Shown: piece after piece, positions 35,248-44,857 of the stretch
Position numbering within the stretch: the first letter of the stretch is position 1
Layout of the letters: each line of letters opens with the position of its first letter
The notes under the pieces: generated by a model
Databases searched by the model: none
Told to the model about the DNA's origin: nothing
What the model saw: only the letters and a program-made list of their open reading frames with translations
Assembly: GCF_003205205.1 (NCBI RefSeq)
Contig: NZ_QJRL01000010.1
Span: 1 to 64,000, forward strand
Source of the DNA: Pseudomonas sp. LB-090624
Lineage (GTDB): Bacteria > Pseudomonadota > Gammaproteobacteria > Pseudomonadales > Pseudomonadaceae
Reading direction: 5' to 3'
Length of the DNA stretch: 64,000 nucleotides
Made by a program: the position numbers and the translations under genes

Positions 35248-36213
35248 ATGCCCTTCATTACCGAGATCAAGACCTTCGCCGCCCTGGGTAGCGGCGTGAT
35301 CGGCAGCGGCTGGGTTGCCCGCGCCCTGGCCCATGGCCTGGACGTGGTGGCCTGGGATCCGGCGCCCGGCGCCGAACACGCACTGCGCAAACGGATCGCC
35401 AACGCCTGGCCGGCGCTGGAAAAACAGGGCCTGGCAACCGGCGCATCGCAAGACCGCCTGAAGTTCGTGGCGACCATCGAGGAATGCGTGCGCAACGCCG
35501 ATTTCATCCAGGAAAGCGCACCAGAGCGCCTGGACCTCAAGCTCGACCTGCACGCCAAAATCAGCGCCGCAGCCAAGCCTGACGCAATCATCGGCTCGAG
35601 CACTTCGGGCCTGTTGCCCAGCGAGTTCTACGAGTCGTCGACTCACCCTGAACGCTGCGTTGTCGGCCACCCGTTCAATCCGGTGTACCTGCTGCCGCTG
35701 GTGGAGATCGTCGGCGGTAGCCGCACCTCACCCGAGGCCATTGAAGCTGCCAAAACCATCTACACCGCACTCGGCATGCGCCCGCTGCATGTGCGCAAGG
35801 AAGTGCCAGGCTTCATCGCCGACCGCCTGCTCGAGGCGCTCTGGCGCGAGGCCTTGCACCTGGTCAACGACGGCGTTGCCACCACGGGCGAAATCGACGA
35901 CGCAATTCGCTTCGGCGCAGGCTTGCGCTGGTCTTTCATGGGCACGTTCCTTACCTATACGTTGGCCGGGGGCGATGCCGGCATGCGCCACTTCATGTCG
36001 CAGTTCGGCCCGGCCCTGAAGCTGCCCTGGACCTACCTGCCGGCACCGGAGCTGACCGACAAGCTGATCGACGATGTGGTGAACGGTACCTCTGAGCAAC
36101 AGGGCGAGCGCAGTATCGCTGCACTGGAGCGCTACCGTGACGACACCCTGCTGGCGGTACTGGAAGCGGTGAAGACCAGCAAGGCCAGCCACGGCATGGC
36201 TTTTGGCGACTGA
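35248..36213 (+). CDS. cdhA: L-carnitine dehydrogenase
   Basis: 321 aa, 3-hydroxyacyl-CoA dehydrogenase fold. NAD-binding [20 protein letters not shown] at about 11-30 followed by the adenine-ribose aspartate (VVAWDP), catalytic region [18 protein letters not shown] and the C-terminal helical domain ([20 protein letters not shown]). It oxidises L-carnitine to 3-dehydrocarnitine, the substrate of CdhC. GGAG precedes the ATG at 35248. Its length is that of the non-fused form. Confidence 0.93.
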   Translation: MPFITEIKTFAALGSGVIGSGWVARALAHGLDVVAWDPAPGAEHALRKRIANAWPALEKQGLATGASQDRLKFVATIEECVRNADFIQESAPERLDLKLDLHAKISAAAKPDAIIGSSTSGLLPSEFYESSTHPERCVVGHPFNPVYLLPLVEIVGGSRTSPEAIEAAKTIYTALGMRPLHVRKEVPGFIADRLLEALWREALHLVNDGVATTGEIDDAIRFGAGLRWSFMGTFLTYTLAGGDAGMRHFMSQFGPALKLPWTYLPAPELTDKLIDDVVNGTSEQQGERSIAALERYRDDTLLAVLEAVKTSKASHGMAFGD

Positions 36214-36223
36214 GGAGCTGACG

Positions 36224-36697
36224 ATGCCCGCACTGATCACCTACCGCACCCCAGTCCAGGAGGACTGGGTCGATTACAACGGGCATCTGCGCGATGCCTT
36301 CTACCTGCTGATTTTCAGCTACGCCACCGATGCGCTGATGGAGCGCATCGGCCTGGATGCCGACAGCCGCGGGCAGAGCGGGCACTCACTGTTCACCCTG
36401 GAGGCGCACATCAACTACCTGCACGAAGTGAAGCTAGGCACCGAGGTGTGGGTCCAGACGCAGATCGTCAGTTTCGACAGCAAGCGCGTGCAGGTGTACC
36501 ACAGCCTGCACCGCGCGGGTTTCGAAGACGCCCTGGCCGCCAGCGAGCAGATGCTGCTGCATGTGGACCTGGCGGGGCCGAAATCGGCGCCGCTCAGCGA
36601 GCTCAGTGTGAGGTTGCTGCAAGGTGTGATGGACGAACAGCGTGATCTTGCGGCGCCAGCATACGTTGGGCGGGTGATTGGACTGCCCAAAAAATAA
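36224..36697 (+). CDS. cdhB: Betainyl-CoA thioesterase
   Basis: 157 aa hot-dog-fold thioesterase (DWVDYNGHLRDAFYLLIFSYATD at about 12-34, LHEVKLGTEVWVQTQI). The ATG at 36224 is chosen because GAGGAG lies just upstream, overlapping the cdhA stop; a TTG at 36203 is possible but unlikely. It releases glycine betaine from betainyl-CoA, joining carnitine use to the gbc/dgc/sox route. In some species it is fused to cdhA; here it is separate. Confidence 0.9.
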   Translation: MPALITYRTPVQEDWVDYNGHLRDAFYLLIFSYATDALMERIGLDADSRGQSGHSLFTLEAHINYLHEVKLGTEVWVQTQIVSFDSKRVQVYHSLHRAGFEDALAASEQMLLHVDLAGPKSAPLSELSVRLLQGVMDEQRDLAAPAYVGRVIGLPKK

Positions 36698-36951
36698 CCC
36701 CGGAAAGCCGTGAGCTACCGGGGCCAAGAGCGAGCAACATCCACTGTGCGTGAGTGAGGGTGACCAAACCCTCGGGGGCCGTGAATAGCTGCAGTCTGCT
36801 GACTTCACCGCACCGGCAATTAGCCGGGAGCGACCTGTTCTTAGCCAAAGCAGTCATCGCGACATACAACCCTTGCGGGCATGTCGCGGTAGACACAGAA
36901 TCGGTCGTAAATCACAGCAGCACTCTCTTAGCGATAAAAGGGACAACAGCC

Positions 36952-37209
36952 ATGATGCATGCGGATTTGATTGATCAGGACGACCTCGCCGGCCAGCTGC
37001 GCGCGCGCGGTTTCGAGATTCCGGCGGGCGCCAGTGCCGAGCAGGCTTGCGAAGCGGTGGTGCGTGGGCTGACAGAGCCTAATGCGCGGGCGCTGAAGGG
37101 TATGGTCGAGCAGATGTATACCGGGAGTGCGACGATTCTGCCGGCGGTGCGCCAGGCCATCGACAAGAATCTGTTGCCGGCGTTGGCGCAATTCAACAAA
37201 CGCGCCTGA
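36952..37209 (+). CDS. Hypothetical protein, 85 aa
   Basis: Starts at ATG 36952 (a second ATG follows at 36955) and ends in NKRA. Soluble, with helical patterns (DLAGQLRARGFEIPAGASAE, LKGMVEQMYTGSATILPAVR). No signal peptide or recognised domain. The 254-base gap upstream, after the cdhB stop, holds no other gene and would carry its promoter. A REP pair follows it. Codon use looks like the neighbouring core genes, so I consider it real. Confidence 0.6.
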   Translation: MMHADLIDQDDLAGQLRARGFEIPAGASAEQACEAVVRGLTEPNARALKGMVEQMYTGSATILPAVRQAIDKNLLPALAQFNKRA

Positions 37210-37215
37210 TTTCTC

Positions 37216-37402
37216 CTGGTCCGGCCTCTTCGCGGGCCAAGCCCGCTCCCACAATGACCGCGTAAGCTTTGAGATTTCAGGCAAGACAGTTGCTGCACAG
37301 CGATCGCGTAAGCTTTCAGAGTTTGAGCAAGACGCTCCCACAGGGACATCACCCTTGGGATGATGGATAACTTGTGGGAGCGGGCTTGCCCCGCGAAAGG
37401 GC
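37216..37402. repeat. Inverted REP pair with an internal direct repeat
   Basis: REP at about 37220-37250 (CTTCGCGGGCCAAGCCCGCT) and an inverted one at 37373-37400 (GGGAGCGGGCTTGCCCCGCG). Between them CGCGTAAGCTTT...GCAAGAC occurs twice (about 37260-37290 and 37306-37333), the second running into a third partial REP end (GCTCCCACAGGG). Confidence 0.75.
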
Positions 37403-37412
37403 CAGGCCTGCC

Positions 37413-39080
37413 TTACACAGGCTCGGCCAGCTTCTCCAGTTCTGCAGTCCGGTCAAACAGCCGTGCCAGCCCTTCCTGGTGGGTCACCCCCACCACCGTA
37501 CACCGCGGCAACTCCCGCCTGAGCATTTCCAGCAAGCCCCGGGCACTGCCCAGGTCGAGCTGGCTGGTCGCCTCATCCAGGTACAAGGTATCCGGCCGGT
37601 ACAGCAACGCCCGCGCCAGGCTCAACCGCTGCTGCTCCCCGCCGGAAAGCACGCGTTCCCACTCAGCCTGCTTGTCCAGTTGTCCAATCAGGGCTCCCAG
37701 CCCCACCTGGCCCAGCACACCGATCAACTGCACATCGTCTATCGACCGCACCTGTGGATAAGCCAGTAAGGCGCGAAGGCTCATGTGCGGCATGTAGGGT
37801 TTCTGCGGAAGCAGCAAGCTGCGACCCGGTGGCAGTTGCCAGTCGCCCAGGCAGTACGGCCAAAGCCCCTGCAAGGTGCGCAGCAAGGTCGACTTGCCAA
37901 CCCCGCTGCGTCCACCCAACCGCAACCACTGGCCCTGCCCTGCTTGCAGGTCCAGGTCGCGCAGCATCGCACTGCCATCCGGCCGGAAAAGCGTCAGCCC
38001 TCGGGTACACAGGCAGTCGCCCGGTATGGCGGTAACGGCCTGCCTGCGGCTGGCCGCAATCGCCTGCTCGAACTGCTCCAGCCGCTGTAACGCTGCGCTC
38101 CAACGCACCAGCTTGTTGTACAACTTGATGAACCAGCTGAGCGAGCCATGCACGGCATTGAAGGCGCTGCGGATCTGCATCAGCCCACCCAGGGTGATGG
38201 ACTTGGCCATGAATGCCGGCAACGCGGCGAACACCGGGATAATCAGGCTCAAACGCTCGTAGGAGACGGTGAACAGGCTGAGGTTGCGCTCGCGCCCCAT
38301 CAACTGCCGCCAATTGTCGGCGATGGCGCGAAAGCGTTCGGCCAGCTGCTCGCGCTCGACGGCCTCACCACGGTACAGCGCAATCTGCTCGGCGTGATCG
38401 CGCTTGCGCAGCAGGCTGGCGCGAAAATCCGCCTCGCGGTGTTCACGCTCGTAGTTGAGCGCATGCAGCGGCTTGCCGATCAGGTGGGTGAGCAGGCTAC
38501 CGATCAAGGTGTAGGCCAGCACGAGCCACAGCAGATAGCCATGCACCGTGAAACGCTCACCGAACAGGCTGAAGGTCTGCACCCCCGACAGGTTCCACAG
38601 GATCACTACGAACGCGCCGACCTGCGCGAGGTTGATCACCAGCGAAGCGACCAGCTCGATGCTCAAGCCAACCATCAGGTCGACGTCCTGGGCGATACGC
38701 TGGTCGGGGTTGTCCGGCTCGCCGGTCAGCCCAAGGCGGTAGAAGGCCTGGTCGGCCAGCCAGGCGTCGGTCAGGCGCCCGGTCATTGCTTGGCGCCAGC
38801 GCAGCTCAAGTCCTTTGCGGATGTAGTCCATGGCCACGATGATCAGCACATAGCTGCCCAGGTACAGCGCGTACTCGCCGACCAGGCCGTACAGCCCCGT
38901 CGTGTCGAACGCGGCCAAGGTGTCGTAGAAGGTCTTGCTCCAGCTGTTGATCAGCACATTGATCTGCACCACCAGCAAACCCAGGCCGATCACCGCCGCC
39001 AGCATCAGCCATGCCACCCATTGCCGGCGGTCGTGCCAGAACGCGCGGCTCAGGCGGTAGAACGTGCGCAAGGTATTCAC
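37413..39080 (-). CDS. ABC transporter, fused membrane-ATPase (YddA/FusD-like)
   Basis: 555 aa from a GTG at 39080, which overlaps the upstream peptidase stop as GTGA and has AGGA five bases away; a longer frame to 39332 only overlaps that gene. N-terminal ABC_membrane_2/SbmA-type membrane domain with about six helices (first at about 22-45), then the ATPase: Walker A GRSGVGKST at 390-398, signature LSGGEQQRLSLARALL near 477-493, Walker B TLYLDEATS near 498-506. Same family as E. coli YddA, encoded there with a TonB receptor and M16 peptidase, as here. Direction of transport and substrate are not evident; peptide or iron-compound uptake is inferred. Confidence 0.85.
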   Translation of the reverse strand: MNTLRTFYRLSRAFWHDRRQWVAWLMLAAVIGLGLLVVQINVLINSWSKTFYDTLAAFDTTGLYGLVGEYALYLGSYVLIIVAMDYIRKGLELRWRQAMTGRLTDAWLADQAFYRLGLTGEPDNPDQRIAQDVDLMVGLSIELVASLVINLAQVGAFVVILWNLSGVQTFSLFGERFTVHGYLLWLVLAYTLIGSLLTHLIGKPLHALNYEREHREADFRASLLRKRDHAEQIALYRGEAVEREQLAERFRAIADNWRQLMGRERNLSLFTVSYERLSLIIPVFAALPAFMAKSITLGGLMQIRSAFNAVHGSLSWFIKLYNKLVRWSAALQRLEQFEQAIAASRRQAVTAIPGDCLCTRGLTLFRPDGSAMLRDLDLQAGQGQWLRLGGRSGVGKSTLLRTLQGLWPYCLGDWQLPPGRSLLLPQKPYMPHMSLRALLAYPQVRSIDDVQLIGVLGQVGLGALIGQLDKQAEWERVLSGGEQQRLSLARALLYRPDTLYLDEATSQLDLGSARGLLEMLRRELPRCTVVGVTHQEGLARLFDRTAELEKLAEPV

Positions 39081-41845
39081 AAGTCCTGCTCCAGCGCGGC
39101 GGGCGAAGGCAGCAGGCGCAGCTGCACCTGATTGGCGGCGGGGAACAGCTGCCGCGCCATTTGCTGCATGGCCGGCAGGGTCAACGCTTCGGGCAACCTG
39201 GCCTGTTCGCTGAGGTAGCGGGGGTCTTGCCAGTGGCGCTCGCTGAGGATCAGGCGCTTGAACTGGGTTTGCGGGTCTTCGCGGCGCTTGGCTTCCTGGC
39301 GTTGCAGTTCGTGGCGTGTGGTCTTCAGCCACTGCTCATCCACGCTCAAACCGGCCAGGGTCTTCTGCGCCAGCGCCCAGAGTTCGTCCACCCGCGCCGG
39401 GTCGCAAGTGAAGCTCAGCGTACTTTCGATTCGCTGCGAATCGGGGTCGAGCTGTGCATCGAAACTCAGGCGATACACCCCCGAGGCTTCACCGCGCAGC
39501 TGCTGCTTGAGCCGTTGGTTGGCGAGGTCGCGCAGCAGCGCTACGCGTATGGCCGCTTGTGGTTGCCAGGCTTGAGGCAGATAGCTGCTGGCCTGCAGAA
39601 CGGCCCGCGGCTCCAGCGCGATGGCCAGGTCTGTGCGGCGCTGGCCAGGCTGCTGTAAGGCCGATTGCGCGTTTGCCGCAGCGCCGCGCGGCAGGTTGGC
39701 CAGGTAACCGCGTACCAGCGGTTCGAGCTGCTCTGCGGGCACGTCGGCCATCAGGTAATAGGTCACGGGGGCGCTGGCAAGGCGCTGCCAGTCGGCCTGC
39801 AACTGCTCGCGGTCCAGCTGTTGCAGCGCTAGCGGGTCGGGGCTTTGCCAATGATCGGCCCCGTACTTGAGTACGCGCTGCGCGCTTTCCTGGCGTGAAC
39901 GTACATCTAAGGGGCTGCTGCGCACCCGCTGAAGCAGGTCGTTGCGCGCTTCGTCGAACAACGTCGGGTCGATGCCCGCCAGCTGGCTCAGGCGATAGCT
40001 CTGCAACAAAGCCGGCAGTTGCCCGGGAGCACCGCTGAGGTTCAACTGCAGGCGCTGCGGCTGATGCTCCAGGCCGAGCGTGGCCCGCTGTGCCTGGCGC
40101 CACGCTTGAGCGCCATCCGGCCCGCTGCGCACCGCCAGTTGCGCAGCCATCTGCAGGCGCCAGGCTGGCGCATCGGCAAGGCGGTAACCTGCGGATGATT
40201 CGGCCTGTAGCAGCCAGTTGCCGTCCGGGCCGTTGCGGCGCAGCCACACCAGCTTGTCACCGTTGCCCAGGGTCCAGTGCTCGACGTGCTCGGCGGCGAA
40301 CGCCTGGCGCCCGACGATTTGCCCGGCTGGGCCCGGTGCATCGGGCTTGTAGGTTGCCACGGTGGGGGCGTCAGTTCGCTGCTGCGCAGGTGCCGGCAGG
40401 GCCTGGCTGGCGACCTGCGCCTGCAATGCCTCGGCCGCCGCAACAGTTGGCACCTCGACCTCCGACTGCCTGGGCACGCTGAACTGCAGCACGCGGTCGG
40501 CACTGCCTAGCCAAAGCTTCAGCCTGCCGTTGAGGTCGTCGAGGTCGATGCCTGGCAACACCTGCAGATAGCGTCGCGCTGCAGCATGGCGTTCGACCAC
40601 GCGGCCTTCAGGCGCCGTGGCGTTGGTGAGCTGCTCGACCCATTGCTCGAACGTACGTGGCGTGTGGTTGGCCAGCGTCTTGTCGCCCAAGGCGCTGATA
40701 TGCGCCCGCTGGTGTTCGAAGTCCTGCTCGCTGAACCCATGCTGGCGCAAGCGCTCGATCTCGGTCAGCAACTGGCGCAACGCTTGTTCGTGCTGCAGGC
40801 CGTCTACGCCAGCAGCGATGCCGAGCACCGTCGACTGGCTGCCGATCAGGGTTTTCTGCGCGGTCAAACTGCGCACACCCGCCTGCCTGGGCTGACGACG
40901 CAAGTTGTCGACCAGCGCCGCCAGGGCCATGCGGTCGATCAACCGCTCACGCATGGCCGCGCGGCTGGTACCGCGGCTTTCCGGCTCGTGCAGGCGCAGC
41001 AGCAGCGACACCTGGCTGCTGCCGGATTGAGGGTCCTGCAGGCGGAAGACCTTCAGCTGGTCATCCAACGGCAGGTCGCGATGCCCGCGCGGCGGTACCG
41101 CGCCGCCTCGCGCTTTACCGAAGGCCGTTTCGATCTGCGCCAGCATCGCTCCAGGCTCGAAATCGCCCACGGCTGAAATGACCATGTTCGACGGCTGGTA
41201 CCAGGTGGCCTGGAACGCTTGCAGGTTGGCCAGGCTGGCTTCTCGGATAGCCGCTTCGCTGCCGATGGTGCGGTGCGCCGGGTAACGCGAACCGACGCGT
41301 TGCGATGCCGTGCGCTGTTCGTTCATGCGCTGCGCCACACCCAGCCCGCCACGCCATTCCTCGATGACGATCGGCCGTTCGCGCTCGAGGTCCGCCGCGC
41401 TGTAGTCGCGGGCGAACGCCATGTCGGCCAGCACCTGCAAGGCCTGCGGCGCCTGGCGCATGCCCGATGGTGGGCTGAGCATGTACTGGGTGCGCTCGTA
41501 GTTGGTCATGGCGTTGAAGTGTCGGCCTTGCACCCAACCCAGGCCGACCATGCGTGCGCGCGCGTTTTCGGCATGCCCGGCACGGCTGTGGAACACCAGG
41601 TGCTCGACCAGGTGGGCGACACCGACCTGGTCGTCGGCCTCGTCCACGGAGCCGGCGTTGACGGTCATGCGCAGGTCGAGCCTGCCGGGCTGGGCCGACT
41701 CGCGCACCAGGCGGTATTGCATGCCAGTGGCCAGGGTGCCTTGGGTGACCTGGGGATCCCAGGGCAATGGCGCGTCAGGTTCAGGCAGCGACGCACAGGC
41801 GCCGAGCAGCAGCGGGCCGAGCAGGCCCGCAAGGAGCTTTTTCAT
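39077..41845 (-). CDS. M16 zinc peptidase, lipoprotein (PqqL/FusC-like)
   Basis: 922 aa from the ATG at 41845 (MKKLLAGLLGPLLLGAC); an ATG 12 bases upstream is in frame. Lipobox LLGAC with Cys17 suggests a lipid-anchored periplasmic enzyme. Inverted zinc motif HLVEH at about 78-82 with a downstream glutamate in IVIEEWR. Its length is that of a two-repeat M16B peptidase; the C-terminal half lacks the motif, as is usual. In the E. coli yddA-yddB-pqqL and Pectobacterium fus loci such peptidases digest proteins imported by the TonB receptor. Coupled by four bases to the ABC gene. Confidence 0.88.
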   Translation of the reverse strand: MKKLLAGLLGPLLLGACASLPEPDAPLPWDPQVTQGTLATGMQYRLVRESAQPGRLDLRMTVNAGSVDEADDQVGVAHLVEHLVFHSRAGHAENARARMVGLGWVQGRHFNAMTNYERTQYMLSPPSGMRQAPQALQVLADMAFARDYSAADLERERPIVIEEWRGGLGVAQRMNEQRTASQRVGSRYPAHRTIGSEAAIREASLANLQAFQATWYQPSNMVISAVGDFEPGAMLAQIETAFGKARGGAVPPRGHRDLPLDDQLKVFRLQDPQSGSSQVSLLLRLHEPESRGTSRAAMRERLIDRMALAALVDNLRRQPRQAGVRSLTAQKTLIGSQSTVLGIAAGVDGLQHEQALRQLLTEIERLRQHGFSEQDFEHQRAHISALGDKTLANHTPRTFEQWVEQLTNATAPEGRVVERHAAARRYLQVLPGIDLDDLNGRLKLWLGSADRVLQFSVPRQSEVEVPTVAAAEALQAQVASQALPAPAQQRTDAPTVATYKPDAPGPAGQIVGRQAFAAEHVEHWTLGNGDKLVWLRRNGPDGNWLLQAESSAGYRLADAPAWRLQMAAQLAVRSGPDGAQAWRQAQRATLGLEHQPQRLQLNLSGAPGQLPALLQSYRLSQLAGIDPTLFDEARNDLLQRVRSSPLDVRSRQESAQRVLKYGADHWQSPDPLALQQLDREQLQADWQRLASAPVTYYLMADVPAEQLEPLVRGYLANLPRGAAANAQSALQQPGQRRTDLAIALEPRAVLQASSYLPQAWQPQAAIRVALLRDLANQRLKQQLRGEASGVYRLSFDAQLDPDSQRIESTLSFTCDPARVDELWALAQKTLAGLSVDEQWLKTTRHELQRQEAKRREDPQTQFKRLILSERHWQDPRYLSEQARLPEALTLPAMQQMARQLFPAANQVQLRLLPSPAALEQDL

Positions 41846-41872
41846 CAGGGTGTCCACGGTTTTTTTCAGGGA

Positions 41873-44701
41873 TCAGAAGCGGTAGCCGACTTCCAGCCAG
41901 TACTGGCGGCCGACTTCGTAAGTGGTCCGGGCGGTGCTGCTGTTGCTGACGATAGGGTTGACCTTGTCGGTGACGTTGGTCACGTCCACAGCCACGAACA
42001 GCGCCTGTTCTTTTGCCGTGGGGATCTCCCACTTGACGCGCATGTCCCAGGTTGGGGCGGCGGCCACCGATGCGGTGTCGTAGACACGCAGGGCCTCGCC
42101 GTCGATATCTTCGGTGCGGCCAGTGTCGATGATCTGCTCGTAGGCGCCGCGGTAGCGGAAGAAATTGCTGATGCTCAGGTGCCAGCTGGGGATCTCGGTG
42201 ATGGTGGTCAACCGCGCTGTCCATGGGCGGTTGAAGTCGCTGGCCGGCAGCTCGCTGTATGCCAGGCGTTTGCCATCGTAGATCACGTCGTCATCGGCAT
42301 ATTCAGCTTCGCTGAAGCCGCTTTCGTACGTGCTGTAGGCATTCTTGCTGCGCGACCAGTCCAGCGCCAGCTGCAGGCTGGTGATGCTGCCCAGCACGCG
42401 GAACGACTGATTGGGGGTGATCGTCAACGAAACATTGTCGCTCTCGCTGGCGCCGGCGTTGACGTAGGTGTAGTAGATGCTCTGGTAGCCATCGACGGGG
42501 TCGAGGCCGAGCGTACGCGACGAGGTGCGCACCACTTGGTCGTTACCCTTGCGGTGCACGTACTTCAGGCGGATGTCGGTGTTCAGCCAGCGCTGCTCCA
42601 GGCCCAGCATCAACTCGTCGTCGTAGGGGATGTTCATGTCCGAGAAGCGGTTGGTATTGAGCACCTGACGCCCCACCCACGCGCCGTCCTGGCTGGTCCG
42701 GGTGTAGGTAGTGTTCAGGGCCTGGCGACCATCGGCCAGGCGGTACTTGAACAGGTTGCGCCCGTAGTAGCGGTTGGCACCGAACACCAGCACAGTGCTG
42801 CGATCGCCGAAAAAGTCATAGTCACCGGCAAAGCGCGGCGAAACGGTCTTCTGCTTCATGTAATCGTCGCCTTCGAAGCGCAGCCCCGGGCGCAGGCTGA
42901 GCTTGCCGATCTGCATCTGGTCGTCGATGAAGAAGGCGTAGGCGTTTTCGGTCAGGTCGATCTTGCCGGCATTGTACTGGGTACGGATGCTGCCCCACTG
43001 GCGGGTGTTGCCATTGAGCAGCGGGCTGACCGAGCACCATGGGTCGCTGCCCGCGCAGCCTGTGCCATTGTCGCGCTTGAAGGTGTTGACGCCCTGCCCG
43101 GTCTCTTCGCGCTCCCACACGGCGCGCTGCTGCGAAAGCTCAAGGCCCGTGGTGATGCCGTGACTGACACCGGCGAAGTCGAAGGTCTGCCATTCGCCTT
43201 TGAGGGTGTAATCGATGCCGCGCTGGGTCTGGTCGAGGTTGCCGAACGCGCCTTCGCCGCTTTTCGCGGAGTTGCTGCTGGGGTTGCCCCAGTTCTTGGC
43301 GTCGGAGTACCACCAATTTACGGTGTCTGTTTCATCTGACTCACGCGAGCTGTACAGATTGGTCAGCGCCAGGGTATGGGTCCAGCGCGCCTGGTCACCT
43401 TCCCAGATCGCCTTCAGCGAGCCCTGCCAGCCACCGTTCTTGTTGGTGAACTCGGAGTTCAGGAAGTTCTGGCGGAAAAACACGTTCTCTTGGGGCGCCT
43501 GGATGAACGAACCTTCCACGGTCAGCCGATCGTTGACGTCCCAGTATGTCTTGAGCATGTAGTTGTCGAGCTGGCGGGTCTGGTCTTCGCGGCTGTCGGC
43601 ATTGGGGCTGGTGTAACCGTTCTCGTAGCGGTTGAGCGGGATCACCGAACGGCGCTGGGAAAAGCTCAGGATCGCGCCGAAGTTGTCGGTGAGGTGGCCT
43701 TCGAGCATGCCGCGCAGGGTGGTTTTCTCGAACTCGGGCTGGTACTGCTCGGAGGACGAGTTGGCGAAGCTTTCCTGATCCTGCTCGGTGATGTGGTAAC
43801 GCGTCCACTCCGAGCGGCTGATGCCGTAGGAAAACTTGCCGTGCAAGCCTTTGCTCGGGCGGCGGGTGATGGCATCGATCACACCGCCATTGAAGCCGCC
43901 GTACTCGGCCGGGACGTTGCTGTCGTAGACCTTCACTTCCTGCAGCAGGTCAGCGTCCAGGGCGATGCCGTGGGGGTTGCTGGGCGCGGCGTCGAACTGG
44001 CGGTTCTCGCTGTAGCCGTGGGCGCCGGGGTCCAGGTCGTTGTTGATCGAGATGCCGTCGATCATGAAGTTGTTCTGGTAGAACTTGGCGCCATTGATGC
44101 TGATGTCGGCGGGGTCGATCTCGCCTGGGGTGTTGGAGCTTTTCTGCGCGCCGGAAAACTGCACGCTAGGGTGCATCTGCAACAGCGTGGTGATGTCGCC
44201 GTTGGCGCCGGGGAAGGCACGGATGGCCTTGCCGCTGATGACCGTGGCGCCCATGTAGCCGTTGCTTTCGGTGTCGCCCAGCACCAGGGTGTCATGCAGC
44301 TCCAGCGGGCCGGCGTCGGCTTCGCTGTGCAGCAGGCGCAGGCTGATCACATCACCGTCCGTGTCCCAGGTCAGTCCGCTACCTGAGAGCAACCGCGACA
44401 GTGCAGCCTCGCTGCTGAAGTTTCCCTGCACCGGGTTGCCCTGGGCGCCTTCGAGTAATTGTGCATCCGCGCTGACCTGCAGCCCGCTCTGCTGGCCGAA
44501 GGCGATCAGCGCGCCAGCCAGTTGCTGCGCCGGGATGGCGAAGGCATGCACCTGCGCCAATTGCGCGGGCGCCTCGGTGGCCCACAGCAGCGGCGCGGGC
44601 AGGAGCCCACCCAGGCCCAGCAGCCCACCGCCCAACACGCATTTCAGGCGCAACGACCAACCCCGCGCGCTGCGCGGCTTCCGGCTTATTGTTTGTGTCA
44701 T
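41873..44701 (-). CDS. TonB-dependent receptor/transducer with STN domain
   Basis: 942 aa. Basic leader and signal sequence (TM at about 22-41), then an STN (secretin/TonB short N-terminal) signalling domain at about 53-105 (FAIPAQQLAGALIAFGQQSG), a plug (VISGKAIRAFPGANGDITTL..., NVPAEYGGFNGGVID) and a barrel ending in the expected YWLEVGYRF. The extracellular loop NGTGCAGSDPWCSVSP holds two cysteines. The STN domain and the sigma/anti-sigma genes upstream make it a signal-transducing receptor. Ligand unknown; association with M16 peptidase and ABC genes suggests a protein or peptide ligand. Starts 156 bases after the FecR gene. Confidence 0.9.
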   Translation of the reverse strand: MTQTISRKPRSARGWSLRLKCVLGGGLLGLGGLLPAPLLWATEAPAQLAQVHAFAIPAQQLAGALIAFGQQSGLQVSADAQLLEGAQGNPVQGNFSSEAALSRLLSGSGLTWDTDGDVISLRLLHSEADAGPLELHDTLVLGDTESNGYMGATVISGKAIRAFPGANGDITTLLQMHPSVQFSGAQKSSNTPGEIDPADISINGAKFYQNNFMIDGISINNDLDPGAHGYSENRQFDAAPSNPHGIALDADLLQEVKVYDSNVPAEYGGFNGGVIDAITRRPSKGLHGKFSYGISRSEWTRYHITEQDQESFANSSSEQYQPEFEKTTLRGMLEGHLTDNFGAILSFSQRRSVIPLNRYENGYTSPNADSREDQTRQLDNYMLKTYWDVNDRLTVEGSFIQAPQENVFFRQNFLNSEFTNKNGGWQGSLKAIWEGDQARWTHTLALTNLYSSRESDETDTVNWWYSDAKNWGNPSSNSAKSGEGAFGNLDQTQRGIDYTLKGEWQTFDFAGVSHGITTGLELSQQRAVWEREETGQGVNTFKRDNGTGCAGSDPWCSVSPLLNGNTRQWGSIRTQYNAGKIDLTENAYAFFIDDQMQIGKLSLRPGLRFEGDDYMKQKTVSPRFAGDYDFFGDRSTVLVFGANRYYGRNLFKYRLADGRQALNTTYTRTSQDGAWVGRQVLNTNRFSDMNIPYDDELMLGLEQRWLNTDIRLKYVHRKGNDQVVRTSSRTLGLDPVDGYQSIYYTYVNAGASESDNVSLTITPNQSFRVLGSITSLQLALDWSRSKNAYSTYESGFSEAEYADDDVIYDGKRLAYSELPASDFNRPWTARLTTITEIPSWHLSISNFFRYRGAYEQIIDTGRTEDIDGEALRVYDTASVAAAPTWDMRVKWEIPTAKEQALFVAVDVTNVTDKVNPIVSNSSTARTTYEVGRQYWLEVGYRF

Positions 44702-44857
44702 GCCACATCCCCGCCCCGGGCAATTGCCGGAACCAAAATTGAATACGAATCGCTATCAGTTGCTGCGCGCGGGGGAGAAGACGGGGCAGTACGAGGATTT
44801 TTCAGAGAATTCAGGAAATATTTTTGCAGGGGGGCCGCTGAGCATCGGCCCGGCGGC

